Source of the DNA: Sordaria brevicollis
Taxonomy: Eukaryota; Ascomycota; Sordariomycetes; Sordariales; Sordariaceae
Direction of reading: 5' to 3'
DNA: 64,000 nucleotides
Assembly (NCBI GenBank): GCA_033439795.1
Contig: JAUTDP010000011.1
Location: 806,001-870,000, forward strand
Shown in pieces: positions 49,700 through 62,399 of this stretch (the stretch's first letter is position 1; every line of letters begins with the position of its first letter). The notes below the pieces were generated by a model. The model was not told the origin of the DNA. It searched no databases and saw nothing but the letters and a program-made list of their open reading frames with translations. The translations under genes were made by a program, and so were the position numbers.

Positions 49700-49702
49700 C
49701 AA

Positions 49703-52700
49703 ACATCCGTCCGCCGTCCGGGGCAAATATTGGTCTCGTGATGATCTTGCAGATGGAATCGAGTTGGTTCAGAAAGTTTGGATCAACCACGGCGCCCACA
49801 GGGCAAATCATCACTGAGGACGCTCTTCACCCCGGTGTCTCGCTAAAGATCCAGCGGGCAAGGCTATCCTCGACTATCGACGACCATCCGCAATCTTTCA
49901 TACCCTGAGAGGAAAGGGTTACAAAGGTCGGTATTTGACAATGGATCTTCGAACTGAAGAAGGGGAAAAAAAGACTCTTTGTTCAGGGCCACGTGAAAGC
50001 CACGGGCCATCATCCTTCTTATCCGCTTTGTGAAATCCCCTTCTCTGGCGTTCAGGACATTCAGGGACCTCAGGGCTTCAAAGATTCAGCGGTGACAGAT
50101 CGATCATCCGCAAAAACCGGCACAATTCCGCCCTGAGCCCACGTCTCCAAGACCTGCGCATAACTTCAATATCAACCATTCGCCTCATTGTTACCTTGTC
50201 ATTTCCCTTTCACAGGCTTGCCCACCGTCCAAGGCTTGCCCATCCACAATTCTACCCTGAGTCCCTAACATTATTAGGACCACTACAGCAGCACTACACT
50301 GCAGCAAAAGATCACGGCATCTTCTTGTGGATGGACCCCTGGAGACCCTAACATTCCGGTGATCTTCATCGTCAAGATCGGCCACATCCACATTCCGGCG
50401 GTCTTTAAGAACTAAAATGCTGGGCGTGTCGGTCCGCTAGCTGGTCCGCTAGAGAGTCCGTCGGTCACTACGGCACGGAGCTTCCGCGCTGTGAATATTA
50501 GCATGAATATCGTTCGATGTGCAAGTTGCCGTGAAGTCCGCTATAGGTAAAATACCAGAGCGCTACGGGACCGGGGCCCGGGATTGGGAATTGAGAAACC
50601 GGGATTCCGGGTGGGGGTCGGGTGAAAGTCGGATTTTGGGATTTGTGTTCAACGGCTTTTGTGGTCGGCTGACAGTCGATTTCTGACAGTTGAAGAGATC
50701 AAACTTCCTTCCACTATAATATTTATAAGGACTTCAGCATCGAGTCTTATAAGAGCTGCGCCGTAGCCATTTATGAAGAGGTCGATAAAAGTGCAAGACA
50801 TCGCTATTCCCGTACGCCAAATACCGAAAAATCGAAACGCCGAGTCCCAAAGTGTTACACAGATCTTCACAATGATCGACCAACAGTTGCAACCTTTTCG
50901 AAACAAATAAACGCTTTCGGCGCCTTTTCGTTTTTTCTTACCTTCACTCCCTCTCGCACTGCGTAAAAGCAGGGCGAGGCGAAGGAACGAGGCAAGCAAA
51001 GCAGGCAGGGCTATCAGCCGACTCTGAACCAACGAGCAACAACAGCAGTAGCCTCGGATGAGGTCCAACAGCCGTGTCTACTATAGGATGCTTTAGGAAG
51101 GTCGTGAACCTCGTCTATACGATATGCAAAGCAATAGCCGGGAGCGGTTGGATAGGCACCCAACCTGCGAACCACCAACGGAATGCGTTTGTGATATGCT
51201 TGCCTTCTTACCTCCTCGCCTCTCGCACTTTGCAACTCTCGATGCACTCGTGAAGCGATTTTCTTTAGAGATCCTCTTGTTGTTCTTGGCGGCTCTGCAG
51301 CGGCAATGGAACTTTACTTACCTAAACGACCATCCACAGAAAAGTGCAGGGCATGTAGCTGGCTCAGGCTCATTGAGTGGTTCGCCATCGTGAATGGTGG
51401 TGCTGTGGTGGTTAGGCTGCTTGGTGGTGGTGAGTTTTGCTCACCGCTAGACTGCAATGCCGGCTGGCCTCACGGGCCTCACTGGTTACAACAGTGAGCT
51501 GCAACGCTTGTAAACGCCTTGTAACCTTACGCTGCACAGGGGGGCTGCTTGAGAAGGGCAAGGGTTGGGCAGCCCTGTCACTGGATGTTCTTTGGTTGGG
51601 GGTTTGGAGATGGTATTGGATAATTCTGTGAGGCTCGTGAGGTAGCCTTTGCAGATGGGCGATGACAGATGGTAAGTGAGGCTGCCTCCCTTTGATATCG
51701 ATGCGTGCGCTGACGAGAATGTGAAAGTGATGCACATGCGGATGCAGTGGGATGGATGGCGAAATTGAATCTCACGATGTTAAAGGGCTACAATACGATC
51801 CACACGGGCTGAAGGGAGAGACGGGATGTCCCGAGCTTTACTCGTGGTTTTCGGAGTCCAGGTTTTCGCCTCGTTCGTCAGCTCAGCTTGCTATGGTCAG
51901 CGTCGTCGGTGTATATATCTCAACAAGGAAACTTCTCCGAGATTTGGAAGTCGTGGAAGGTGTTTCGAAGGCTTCCATCAAACTTTCGAACTTGTGTCGC
52001 TGGCAAATCGTCAAATCGTCTCGACTAAATCGACACCGACACGCGAGATGCGGTCAGGTCTGGTCTGGTCTGATCTGATCTCCCCGCCGTCGGTTGCGGT
52101 GCGGTGCGGTCCCGGACCGGGTCGTCTTCCCGGGCGATTTAAGACTGAAGCGGCGAGCGGCGAAGGGATGAAAATGTACTTTGACTATGCTGTGGTGGTA
52201 AGTTTGTAATTTACAGACCGTATGTTTGGTACCTGGGGGTGTGTATGTGCCAAGACACCATACCGAAACCGGCACCACAGAACTCAGGTACCGAACTCAA
52301 GGTCCTGGAAGTAAAGTCAAGGTTAAGTCCTCAACCTCGGACGTTGGTGAGGCGTCGCAACCGTGAAGAGAAAGTTGAGATGAAGTGCCTGAGCCCCGAG
52401 GCCCTGAGCCCTGGAGCCATGGTCCTAGAGAAGAGGTGAGGCGCAAACCAGCTGGATGTCTGGATTCCCGGTTTGGGAAAAGCGTGCCTGTGACAAACGT
52501 GATGGGATGTGAGGGAAAAGTTGGGGGCTCATTGAACCACTTGGGGTAAACTAACGAACGAGCCTCTCGGAGTTGGATCCGCTTGCTGTGAGGCGTCGCA
52601 GGCGTTCTCAGGCTCAGGAACTTCAGGGCAACAGCAAGTTGTGTTGGTACAGCATTGGTTAGTTCGTGCCTCATTGATCGCTGGTCGGTGTTTGGGGGTG

Positions 52701-55700
52701 GGGGGTGTTTGAATTGTGATGCTGCCCTGATGCTCATTCATGACTCTCGCAGTTGCGCCCGAGTCTCGCTCGCACAGTCAAGACAGTCAAGGACGGTCCC
52801 AAACATTTACCGGCTTCTTCCCTGTCGAGCTATCAGGGCTTGTCTCCAGGCTTGTCGTCCAGGATGATCGGAGTTGTTGTTCATCGTTGTCGGTATGCAC
52901 GGCACACCTGGAATGGTCAGGCAAGGCACCAAAGCGCACAACACCTCCCGTCCCCCGCCGTCCATTTTTTCCCCAGGCTCGCTATCGTTCAGCCGCCGGA
53001 ACCAGGCTGGTCGATGATGCTGATGATGATGTGGCTCGCGTGTGAAGAGAAAGAAAAAAATCTGCGACATGAGACAACGCAGAGCCAGCAGAAGCGATCG
53101 GTTACAGAGGATGCGGCGGCAAGAGCTGAACCAAAGACCGATCCCCAATGGGTGCGAATCGTCGTGTTGTGGGGATGGCGCTATTCAGAACGACGCTACG
53201 CTACTGCTTGCACACCGCAAAACAGCAAGCAATGCAGTGGTGTTGGATCGCGTCGTCGCTGTGGGTGTGTTGAGTTGTTTCTCACTGCTGCATAACGGTG
53301 TTGGCAGGTGGCTAGTGTCGTAAGGAGCTGGGGTATGGGGGACCAGGGGGGGTTTTATAGGCTCGTCATTGACGACGACGACGATATTGATGATACTGTA
53401 TCCAAGGGACAGAGACTCTGGTAAGGTTGTGGGAAGTGGAATTACGATGTTAAAATTGGATGCCTGATGCCGCGGTAGCCAGCCCTTGATATTGAAATTG
53501 TCCCATCCCATTGTCAGGCCTTTCTTTTGTTGTTGTCGTTCGTTGGCGTTGGATCATGGATATTGTAGTTGTGTTAGACGTTGGTGCGTCGGCCGCTGCA
53601 GGTGATTTATGCCCGTTTTACATGACCCGTCGTCTCGTCTTTAGTAGGGCCGACATCAAACAGGCCAAACAAACTGACAGAAAACGTGCTTTCCATTGTT
53701 TTTGCATGAGTTCTGACACTTCCACTTGTGCTTACAGGCAGAATGCTCAGTTGCGTTCCTCCACGCCGCTCCTGCTCAAAGAGACGGCCCCAGATGAATG
53801 TCAAGGCAAGCACGGAAAGTAAGGCAAGGTAAGGCGGCGTCCACGCGCACTGACAGGTAGGTCAGGCACCGATTCATCATCCGCCTGTGTTATAACACCC
53901 GTTAACAATTTCGACTCTCGGAGTCTGGTCGCCTCGCCTGAAAATGGACTCGCCTCGGCCGGGAACGAAAGCGGTCCACTCTTCCATTCAGCACTGGGAT
54001 ACAAGGGGTTGTTGTTTCCTTCCTTTTTTGCCAGGGGCCCGGGAAAGAGCAGCAGAGGTTGTACCTGAACGAGTTGAGGCAAGGGGGAAAGAAGGAGGGT
54101 AGGAAGGGGAGTGTGTCTAGAGGTAACAATGGCCCAAGCCCACTTTCTTACAAAGCTGTGTAATGTTTCTTTCACTGAAAGCGCAAGCCCCAGCACACCT
54201 CAGCAGCCACTACACTCCATCCTCTCTATAACAACGCACAAGCATGGCTGATATAACAAGTCAGTGCACACACACTCACACTCACACTCCTTTCATTCAT
54301 TCCATTTGCTGAGGTGAGGGAGGGCAAGCCAAGGTGCATTGCATGCAAAGTTGCAGTGGTTGCAGTGCCAATCTCTGCTAGACGTGCGAGACTCGTTAAC
54401 TCGCCAGTGCACCCGACCGCAGATGAGATGAGATGGCTGTACACGCTAGAGGGAGTGCGAGTGGAGGAAACCTGCCTGATGCGATGCGCTGGATGTCGGC
54501 GATGCGTGGTGCTGCTTGGTGCTGCTTGGTGCTCGTGGCCCGTGGGTCAATCTCGACGACGTGTGGTCATGGTATGGTCATGACACCTCCATGTGGAAGC
54601 CAGCAGTCGCCAGAGTCGTAAAGAATGGCAGACCAACGACAGCCCAGATGACTTGACGGCGCAAAACACGCGGACGACCCGACCACACACACGCCTTTTA
54701 TGATGGAAACCCTGGATGGAAAAGCAATGGATATTGGATAGTGGATGGATACAAGAGAAACCGGAGAATGGATGGCCGCTCACGGTCACAAACAGTCACG
54801 GATAGGAGTCCAATGAATGGGAAAGAGAGGCGGATGCAATAGCCCTTTGTATCTTTCACACTTCCAACACACACACTCTCTCTCTCTTTTGCGCGACCCC
54901 CTTCTCTCTCAGTCGTCCTGTCGTTGTCAATCATTCAAATCCCAACTCATTCAACCCCTGGCGGCCCCACACACCCCCCTCCTCCACTCCGTTGCCGCAT
55001 CGGTCGCTACGTCGCCGTTTGGGACCCGGCATCGTGTTCCATGTCAGGTCTGGGTTCCATCCAGGTGGACGGTACGGGTACCTTTTGACACCCCCTCCCC
55101 CTGCACCGCTCTTGTTCTGTGCTAGTGCGCACAATGACCGTAACTTACGGCCTCCTTCCTGTTCCCGCCTCCGGCATCGTGTCGGTCGGGCTTCCACTTC
55201 TCTCTCACGGCAGGAGACAGCGAGAAAGGTGACGGACCACTCCCCATCTTCCGACCTCCCTGGTAAGATTCTCGTAATATTACTCTGAGGTTACCTTACT
55301 CGAACATGGCACATTGAGGTTCCATTGGATCCATCCTTGTACACACACCCCTTCTTTAGAGATCCTCCCGCCCTTTTCGTTCCTTCCACTTTTACTCTTT
55401 TGCTTGACTGACTGACTTCCATATTCTCTCTCGTCTGCTGCTCTTACTCTTGCTCTGCTCTTGCTCTAATAATTTCTGTTTGCTCGTTTCTCCATTCTTC
55501 AAACCAAACCAAACCACACTCTCCTTGTCCTCATTCATCCCTCGTCCCAACCTCTGTGAGAACAAGTAGGGGGAATATACGAGACACAGGAAACACCAAC
55601 AACAACACACAACACATCCTCCACCACGCCGTCACCAACATAGAACTCACCCTAATATTTGCCCACCCTTTAAACAACTTACTACTACTAATCAACCCAC

Positions 55701-56587
55701 CTCGGCGCCACAACCACACGGGCCTTCAACGACCACAAACTCTACGTTCGAAATACCAAACACTGGTGTTGTAATCTGTGGCGAGACACCGCCTCTTCTC
55801 GCCCAAGTCTCCTCCAGCAAACCACGGCCCCCCAGGTCACCGGCTTCTCTTATAAGCTGCCACTCCTCGGCCAACACCACCACCGACAGTACCTCCGTCT
55901 CGGTCCTTGTTTAACCTTGGTTGCGCTTTCGTGTCCCAACCCATCCCTGCTTGCTACTGCAATCACCCATACACACACCGTATACACGACACAACACACA
56001 CATACACGACCTTCTCCCTCCCAGGACACTCTCCAGTCTTCGAGGACGCCCGATTGCTGCCGAGTACCCAAACCACCACAACAGCAACCACAAGACTTTT
56101 CTGCCGGTAAGCGGCTTGTTCTCTTCGCTTTGCTACATGGCCGTCATATTACACAAGCACACATCCCACCACCCCTCCAGGCCCCCCAGCGTCTTCTCAT
56201 TCCTTCGTCCAAGGTCCAGTCGCTCCCTGCAGTGTCTGCCAAAGACCGGCTTCCCTATCACAAGACACAAGGGCCGCCACGGCTGCAGTCCATGCCCCTT
56301 TCCGCCTTTCCGCAGGCACTCAGTCCTTTTCCCATCCATCCCTTCGTTGCCTTGTTTGCACTTTTTCTCGCATGCAGCAGCCTTTTGGTGATACACGTTG
56401 CTAACATGCATGCCACGAACAAAGGTCTTGGTCGCACTCTTAACTGCTCCATTCGCCCTACCCATTTCCCCGGGTTTCTCTGGACTCTTCTTCCTCACCG
56501 ATTTTTCTACTATAATTTCATCCGTCGGCGCTCACCAAGCTTGACTCCAGTATTACCCGCCAGAGATCAAGGATAGACGACTTCAAC
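49703..56587. promoter_or_regulatory. Long gene-free region and upstream region of the Sok1-like gene
   Basis: No gene can be supported in 6.9 kb. Small local repeats occur: GGTCCGCTAG twice near 50431-50452, GTCTG/ATCTG units near 52058-52080 and GCGGT units near 52093-52112. From about 54800 the plus strand is strongly C/T/A-rich, as in long fungal promoters and leaders, up to the start codon at 56588. A 219-codon frame (55917-56576) is low-complexity and starts without ATG. A leader intron beginning at GTAAGC (56107) is possible but not shown. Confidence 0.4.
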
Positions 56588-58771
56588 ATGGGCGAACAAG
56601 GCGCAGGCGGTGGCTTCGAGAGCCATTTGTCTACTCACAGGCGACAGGACTCCACGGCCGAGGAGCCCCTACCGACAGAGACCGTCCCCGAGACGCGCGC
56701 CCCAACTCAACAGTCCGAACAGGAAGACCAGATCATGCAGGAGTTTTCAAGAGTGTCAAGGGAGTTGGTCACAGATGGAGGAGAGAGCACAGCTTCGACA
56801 CCAGCAGCAGAAACGGCACCCAGGCTATCCAGGAATTCATCAACCAGCTCCCACCGTCAAAATGGCGATTACTTCACCGCCCATAGAGATCGCAGGCCCT
56901 CACCGCTCTCCCGCAGCTCCAGTGTACCAATCGCCCCCAAGCCTCTAGAACCTCCAGTCACTCGCGCAACACTCAGCGAACTCGACGTCAGCAAAATAAT
57001 ACATAACCCCAAGCTTCGCCATGACATCAACTTCGACCCTGAACTACATTTCCGACCCAACCTGGACGGCGAAAAGGGAAAGAGAAAGCAGGAAAAGGCA
57101 AATCAGTTCTGGAACATGTTGATGGAGCAGCTAGTACAGTTCGTTATGGATCGGGAGGGTTTCTATGCGAGATACGGGACAGACGACAACTGGTGCCTGC
57201 CAGCACTTCTCAAGGCCGCTCGGGAGATTATTGAGACGTTGGTGCCGCAACGGGACCGCGATCTGTTGAACGATGGATTGAACGTCGAGCTGTTGATGCA
57301 ACAATTCCACCGTGGTGTTGCAGATTTGGAAAAGTTGGCGGCCTGGCTATCTGGTGTTCTGAAGCTACACTGCGCACCGATGCGCGACGAGTGGGTAGAT
57401 GAGATGTACAACGAGCTCAGCAACGGAAACCGCAACAACGATATGGGCGAGCTGGTTAAGGGCATGAGGAATTTGCTTAGTGTGCTGGAGGCCATGAAGC
57501 TGGATGTCGCCAACCACCAGATCAGGTGCCTTCGCCCTGTTCTGATTGAGGATACGGTACATTTCGAGCAGCGTTTCTTCATCAAGAAGATCTCTGCCGG
57601 GAAACTCAGCATCGATTCCGCCAAGCAGTGGTATCGCACCGCCACGGCCGCCGCCTCCATCGCGTACGCCAACACTCCCAGTCCTCATGCCCAGGCGTTC
57701 GGCGAGACCGGCACTTTCTTTGAGGCGCTCACACATCTCGTTCTTCCCTCAACCTCTACCGCGGCTGTACCCAACACCTTCCTCTTCGACGAGGAGCGCA
57801 TCCTCAAGCTCAGGTCAGATATGTACGACAGCATCTGTCTTGAGATTTGCATGCGCAAGTATGAGGACTACGAAAGCCTTTCGAGGCAGTTCTCTGGAGT
57901 TCCCGCCTATCTTTCTGAGGACAACGGTCGTACGCTAAGTACCCGCTCCTCCGCCGAGTTCAACTTCTCCCGCCCCTCAAGTCTCACCTTCAGCGACCGC
58001 AACTCCCTGTCATCAACTGCTTCTTCTCCCCGCAGCTCCATCATCTTCACACCCAATACCGGTGCTTGCACACCTGCTCCTCACGACTCTGCTGAATCCC
58101 GCCGCAAGGCACAGGAGCTTTACTCCTCCCTTCTCGCTCTCCTTCACACCGCTCCTCCCGCCAGCCGTCCCGACTACAGGTGGAAGAACCTTGCCGGTGC
58201 GATGGCTCTTCAGATCCTGCGCTTCGTCAACCACCCTCAGGCCTCCTTGGCCGAGCTCGAAGCCAACCTTGTTCGTGTACTAGGCGACCCCACCTGCGAG
58301 GTCTTCCGGGAGGTCGAAGCGGAGTTCCAACAGAAGCTGCTAGGCGAAGTGGCGGTCAAGGTCAAGGAGTTTAGGAATCTCTCTGGCGTTGGCCTCTTCT
58401 CGCGCGCTACTGGTGGAAGGATCCAGACCCCTGGTACTAGGGCATGGAATGCCGGTGGAGCTGGCGATCATCTTCGCACCCCTGGAGCCAGCAAGGTGAT
58501 GGGTATCCAGAGCCTTGGTGGTAGTGAGCCATCGACGAACGCTTCGTCTTCGAGCTCATCAAGCAACAGGGACCCTCGCGAGGAGGCCGGTGTTGAGGAC
58601 ATGGCTACCCGGGTTGCCCACTTTGGCATTCTCCATTGGAGAGTGTGGGCGCAGCTGGCGTATGTTGGCGATGACAGTGAGTACGGCGGCGAGCTTATGA
58701 GTCAGTTGGAGGCTCGGCAATCAGAATATGCTGAGCACTTCGCCGCCGCTGCCAATGTTGGGTGTCGATAA
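56588..58771 (+). CDS. sok1: TCP11-domain protein, Sok1-like
   Basis: A single exon encodes 727 residues, starting at CAACATGG. Residues 1-130 are Ser/Thr/Pro-rich and probably disordered. The TCP11 domain begins at about residue 140 with I-H-N-P-K-L-R-H-D-I-N-F-D-P-E-L-H-F-R-P-N, the characteristic Sok1 opening, and continues through D-L-E-K-L-A-A-W-L and A-P-M-R-D-E-W-V to near the C terminus. It is interrupted by a Ser-rich insert at about residues 450-505 and another near 650-665. In yeast, SOK1 in high copy suppresses loss of protein kinase A activity; the domain's biochemical function is not established. The unspliced frame is complete. Confidence 0.9.
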   Translation: MGEQGAGGGFESHLSTHRRQDSTAEEPLPTETVPETRAPTQQSEQEDQIMQEFSRVSRELVTDGGESTASTPAAETAPRLSRNSSTSSHRQNGDYFTAHRDRRPSPLSRSSSVPIAPKPLEPPVTRATLSELDVSKIIHNPKLRHDINFDPELHFRPNLDGEKGKRKQEKANQFWNMLMEQLVQFVMDREGFYARYGTDDNWCLPALLKAAREIIETLVPQRDRDLLNDGLNVELLMQQFHRGVADLEKLAAWLSGVLKLHCAPMRDEWVDEMYNELSNGNRNNDMGELVKGMRNLLSVLEAMKLDVANHQIRCLRPVLIEDTVHFEQRFFIKKISAGKLSIDSAKQWYRTATAAASIAYANTPSPHAQAFGETGTFFEALTHLVLPSTSTAAVPNTFLFDEERILKLRSDMYDSICLEICMRKYEDYESLSRQFSGVPAYLSEDNGRTLSTRSSAEFNFSRPSSLTFSDRNSLSSTASSPRSSIIFTPNTGACTPAPHDSAESRRKAQELYSSLLALLHTAPPASRPDYRWKNLAGAMALQILRFVNHPQASLAELEANLVRVLGDPTCEVFREVEAEFQQKLLGEVAVKVKEFRNLSGVGLFSRATGGRIQTPGTRAWNAGGAGDHLRTPGASKVMGIQSLGGSEPSTNASSSSSSSNRDPREEAGVEDMATRVAHFGILHWRVWAQLAYVGDDSEYGGELMSQLEARQSEYAEHFAAAANVGCR

Positions 58772-60903
58772 AGTGAACCGAGAGAGAGAGAAGAAAGAAG
58801 ACAAGCACTCATTGCCTTTCTTTAGAAACGAATTTGGCGGCAGTGGCAGTTGCAGGATTGACTGTTGCTAGCTCTCAAGCTTTTCGTTCATTGCTAATGC
58901 TCTTTTAATCCTCATCATCGTTTTGCATTGTTGGATGGGTTGGAAAGAAGACAATGGTTTCTATACCGTCTGTGTCCTTCGTCCTCCTTCCATCGTTTTC
59001 TTTTTACTTTTACATTACTACTACTACTGGCTGTCCTCACGGTTTTTCATTTTATCTACATACTACGGTTGGGGCTGGGTTGGTCGGGGTTCTGGTCTGG
59101 TCGGCTTGGTTTGGCTTTTTGCTGTTCAGCTTTGTTGCTTGCACTGGTTTGGCTTGCTTGCTTTTTGCTTGGGTTGCCTGGGTTTTGCGCGCGTTTGGTG
59201 TTAGACGGGAGCTGAGAAAGATGGGTTGTGTTTTTGCGCAAAGTTTGTCGTGTTGTGTCCCTGGCACACACAGAGAGAGAGTGACAAGAGAGTCAAACAA
59301 GAAGTTCTTTTTAGTACTGCTACTCGGAAATACCCCCCGTTGCTATCGCTTTATTTTTCATTATATCTTTTCTAACTCTTCACTATCAAAACCGAGTCAC
59401 CTCGCTAGTTCGCTTTTATCAACATGCGATATCTACCATGCGCTGCTAGAGCTATTAGAGCTACCATACCTAACTACCTTACGTCTTTAACTACTCTGTT
59501 GCCACTCTTCTCTTGAAAACTATTTCTCTGCATTGCGTGATCTTGATCTTCGATCGTTGACATTCGTGACAGGAAGCATTGTTTCCATGATTGTGTCAGC
59601 TTGCTTGGAGATGCCAAACTTCCCACCTCTCCAACTTTGTATTCATATGAGCACGATCTCTATGTCTTCAAGAGGATTTGTCTTCTTCCAACTCTACCTC
59701 GTTCAGGTGTTTTGTGCATCAATTACTTGTTACAGGTCTGTTCACAGATCGGACAGCGCTGTGGATGGCGAAAGTTTTGTGACGCGGAAAGGATTATTCA
59801 AGTAGGTACGATGATGGCCGAGTGTGCACTTCGAGTGCTCTGCCCTTTATGACAACCACGATCTCCGCCCGTGCCAATTGAGTTTCTCAAGGTCCCCTCT
59901 GTCTCCCTATTCCCCAACTTCAAAATAGCTTTTCTCCATTTCTGCCTCGAACTCTTTGTCGCTGTGTTTCTGTACTCGTTTCATCATGGCCTTGTCGTGC
60001 TCTTTGCTCAAATACGAATGAACAATGCTCATTTATATTGGCCATCCGCCCTCCACATCTTCACACAACAGCAGATTTCCCGCGTCTTGCACTATGCCAT
60101 TATGAAGCTCATTGACGCGGACCGCCCCCCGGAGCATCTCGAATCCGACTTCTTCCCACTCTTGCACCACATTTTGACATGTGCGGTTTTTCTCTCCATA
60201 GCCGGGCTGTGAAAGGTTCTTTCCTCCCGTCGCTTTCTACACCACATCTGATTGTGCTAATTTCTGAGCTCATGTTCCACCACCTTTGATGTGGATGGTA
60301 GGGGCAAAAATAACATCAACCATCCAAACACAAGCTGCCCTCCCGATTACTCTTCTCATGCCTCCCTGAGTTTATTTCGAGCACGGGATCTTTCACTGAC
60401 TTGTTACAGCACGACAAAGCTGTTGTAAATTTTGTTGGGGTGCCCATTGCCCTAGACATTCCACAGCAACTTGAGCTTTTGGTTGTCGTGATATGAACGA
60501 ATACATCATCGAAATAGCACTCGGGAACTCGTCGGTTTGTATAAGAAGACCTCGAGCACGGAGAGAGGAATTCTCCTGAAATACTCAGCATGACCATCAT
60601 CACAGAACGATAAATACGCCCATCAGCATCACAATTATCCATAGCAAGTCTTCAACCTCCGATATACCGAAAACAAAAACAAAAATCAGGCAGTAACGAC
60701 CTACACCATTTGGCCAGACATCCCGGGAAGCCCATCATCCTGAACCTTCGTCACCACCAAGACCCGTCAAAAGAATACCTTTCTGAGTTCCGTCAGCCAA
60801 GCTAACCAAACTAGACCATCCTTCTTCGTCAACTTCATCACCAAACAAACCAGCCCAAACCCATACACACCATCAACTAACCCCACCAGTTTACCCCGTC
60901 AAC
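58772..60903. other. Intergenic, no gene seen
   Basis: The first part is probably the 3' region of the Sok1-like gene, with a GA-rich run (58780-58800) and T-rich DNA. Frames here are short or low-complexity. The last 150 bp are CA-rich and probably lead into the gene at 60904. Confidence 0.45.
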
Positions 60904-61264
60904 ATGTGCCAACGCGAGATCGAAATCTTCCCCTGCTCCACCCCCTCCTGCCCCAACAAAGCCGACCAAGACCGCATCTACGAAACGAAATGCCAGCAGA
61001 ACAACTCCTTCTGGCAATGGTCCAACACGCCCTTTGGCCGCTGCGGAGCAGCAGACACCCAGGTGTCTACCAAGACCATTGCCACGTCCGCAAAGTGTCT
61101 GGCTTGTACCGATCAAATCAGAAAGTTGGAGGAGGAGGCGAGGCTGATGGAGGAGAAGGGTAAGAAGTGGGGGGTTGGGCCGGAGGCTTCAAGTTTTGGG
61201 GTGATTGGGCTTTTGGGGAGGTTGCAGCAGGGGAATGGGAATCGACCACCTCCAGCTCGGACTG

Positions 61265-61297
<33 letters not shown>

Positions 61298-61749
61298 GGA
61301 GGTTGGCCATGCCAGCTAATGCCCCGCGGCCGGGGACGATTCCGGTTCTTAGTAATGCCGGCGCAACAAGGCCGGGGGTATCAGGGGGAGGAGGTTTTCT
61401 TAGGGTGATTAGGGGTAATGGCCCGACCAAAGGGAAGGTGGCGCCGGTTGCTGATACGTGGAATGAACCGGTACCTTCGGCGGCGGCTGCTGCTGCTGGT
61501 CCTTCGCAGGCTGGAGCTGGAGGAGGAGGAAGTGGGAGGAGCAGGAGGAGTGGTGCGCCTTCGCCCTCTCCTGGGCTTCTCTCGAGACCCGCCCCCGGGC
61601 CGACGCCGGCTGCCGCAAATCAGAGGAGACCCTCTTCGCCTCCTTCTGTTTTTAAGCCGCCAAAGTACAGGAAGGACAGGAAGGACTCAGGGTCGGTGGC
61701 TAAAGGGGCGCCGCCGGTTGGGGTCAAGTTCAAGCCGGTGAGGTGGTAG
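60904..61749 (+). CDS. Hypothetical Cys-rich protein
   Basis: A single exon encodes 281 residues from a TCAACATG start. No known family is recognised. The N-terminal 70 residues carry seven cysteines (2, 11, 16, 30, 47, 65, 68), including C-x4-C and C-x2-C pairs that could bind zinc, plus an aromatic patch F-W-Q-W. A short charged helix follows (about 70-90). The remainder is Pro/Ala/Gly/Ser-rich and probably disordered, with an (Ala-Pro)n run coded by GGCTCC repeats near 61265-61295. It ends in a basic segment. It may be secreted or nuclear; no signal peptide is apparent. Coding is supported by a complete frame, a good start context and contrast between an ordered N terminus and a disordered tail. 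Confidence 0.7.
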
Positions 61750-62399
61750 ATATTCTCTACCTGTAGGCTAGTGAAGGGGTGCCTCTGTCTTATAAGAGAG
61801 CAGTGATAGTTGACAGGCGAGTGTTTACTGGAGTTTTGCTGTTAGGATGGCGTTTGGGATTGAGATTGTGAGGCTAGTTAGTCAATGGGATAGGCTGTTT
61901 TGTCACTCGTTCGTTAACTGGGTATAATGGAACTTATATGTTGTATCAGTTGCTTGCTGGTTTTTTTTTTCATGATTCTCTGTGACTTAGCGATTGGCGA
62001 TCTTGGAGCTTCATGCGTCGTCGCTGACCTCTCGATTCCTGGCGGGGTGAAATATCTGGTTGGGCTGCACGGAAGGAAAGAGCCAGTTGAGACAGGTGCA
62101 ACGACAGAATTCTTACTTAGAGGGCGCTCTTTCCTTTTGTGTACTCTTTGGTCGTCCCCCACCGTCCAGTTGACATCCGAAATGTCTTGTCGTCTTTCGT
62201 TCTTCGACTGTTCTCTCCCGTATTCTCCTCTTGCCATGATCTTCGGCTCAAAGAGTTGAAAAAACATGACATGAGAAGTACTGTTCACCTTTCGTTGCTA
62301 TTTCGTTCGTCTCTCGTTCTTCATTTCTGTCCACTTTGCAGCATCTTTCCAGTTGCCATCCGATGGCAAAACGGAACTCTCTCCCTCTCTTTCCTCCCT
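61750..62399. other. Convergent intergenic region
   Basis: The 650 bp lie between the ends of the Cys-rich gene and the HET-domain gene, so they hold both 3' regions. A T-run (61960-61969) and CT-rich DNA near the HET stop are the only features seen. Confidence 0.5.

Noticed and set aside
55917..56576. 219-codon frame just before the Sok1-like gene
   Set aside because: No ATG start, low-complexity composition, and it ends 11 bases before the conserved gene; leader sequence is more likely.
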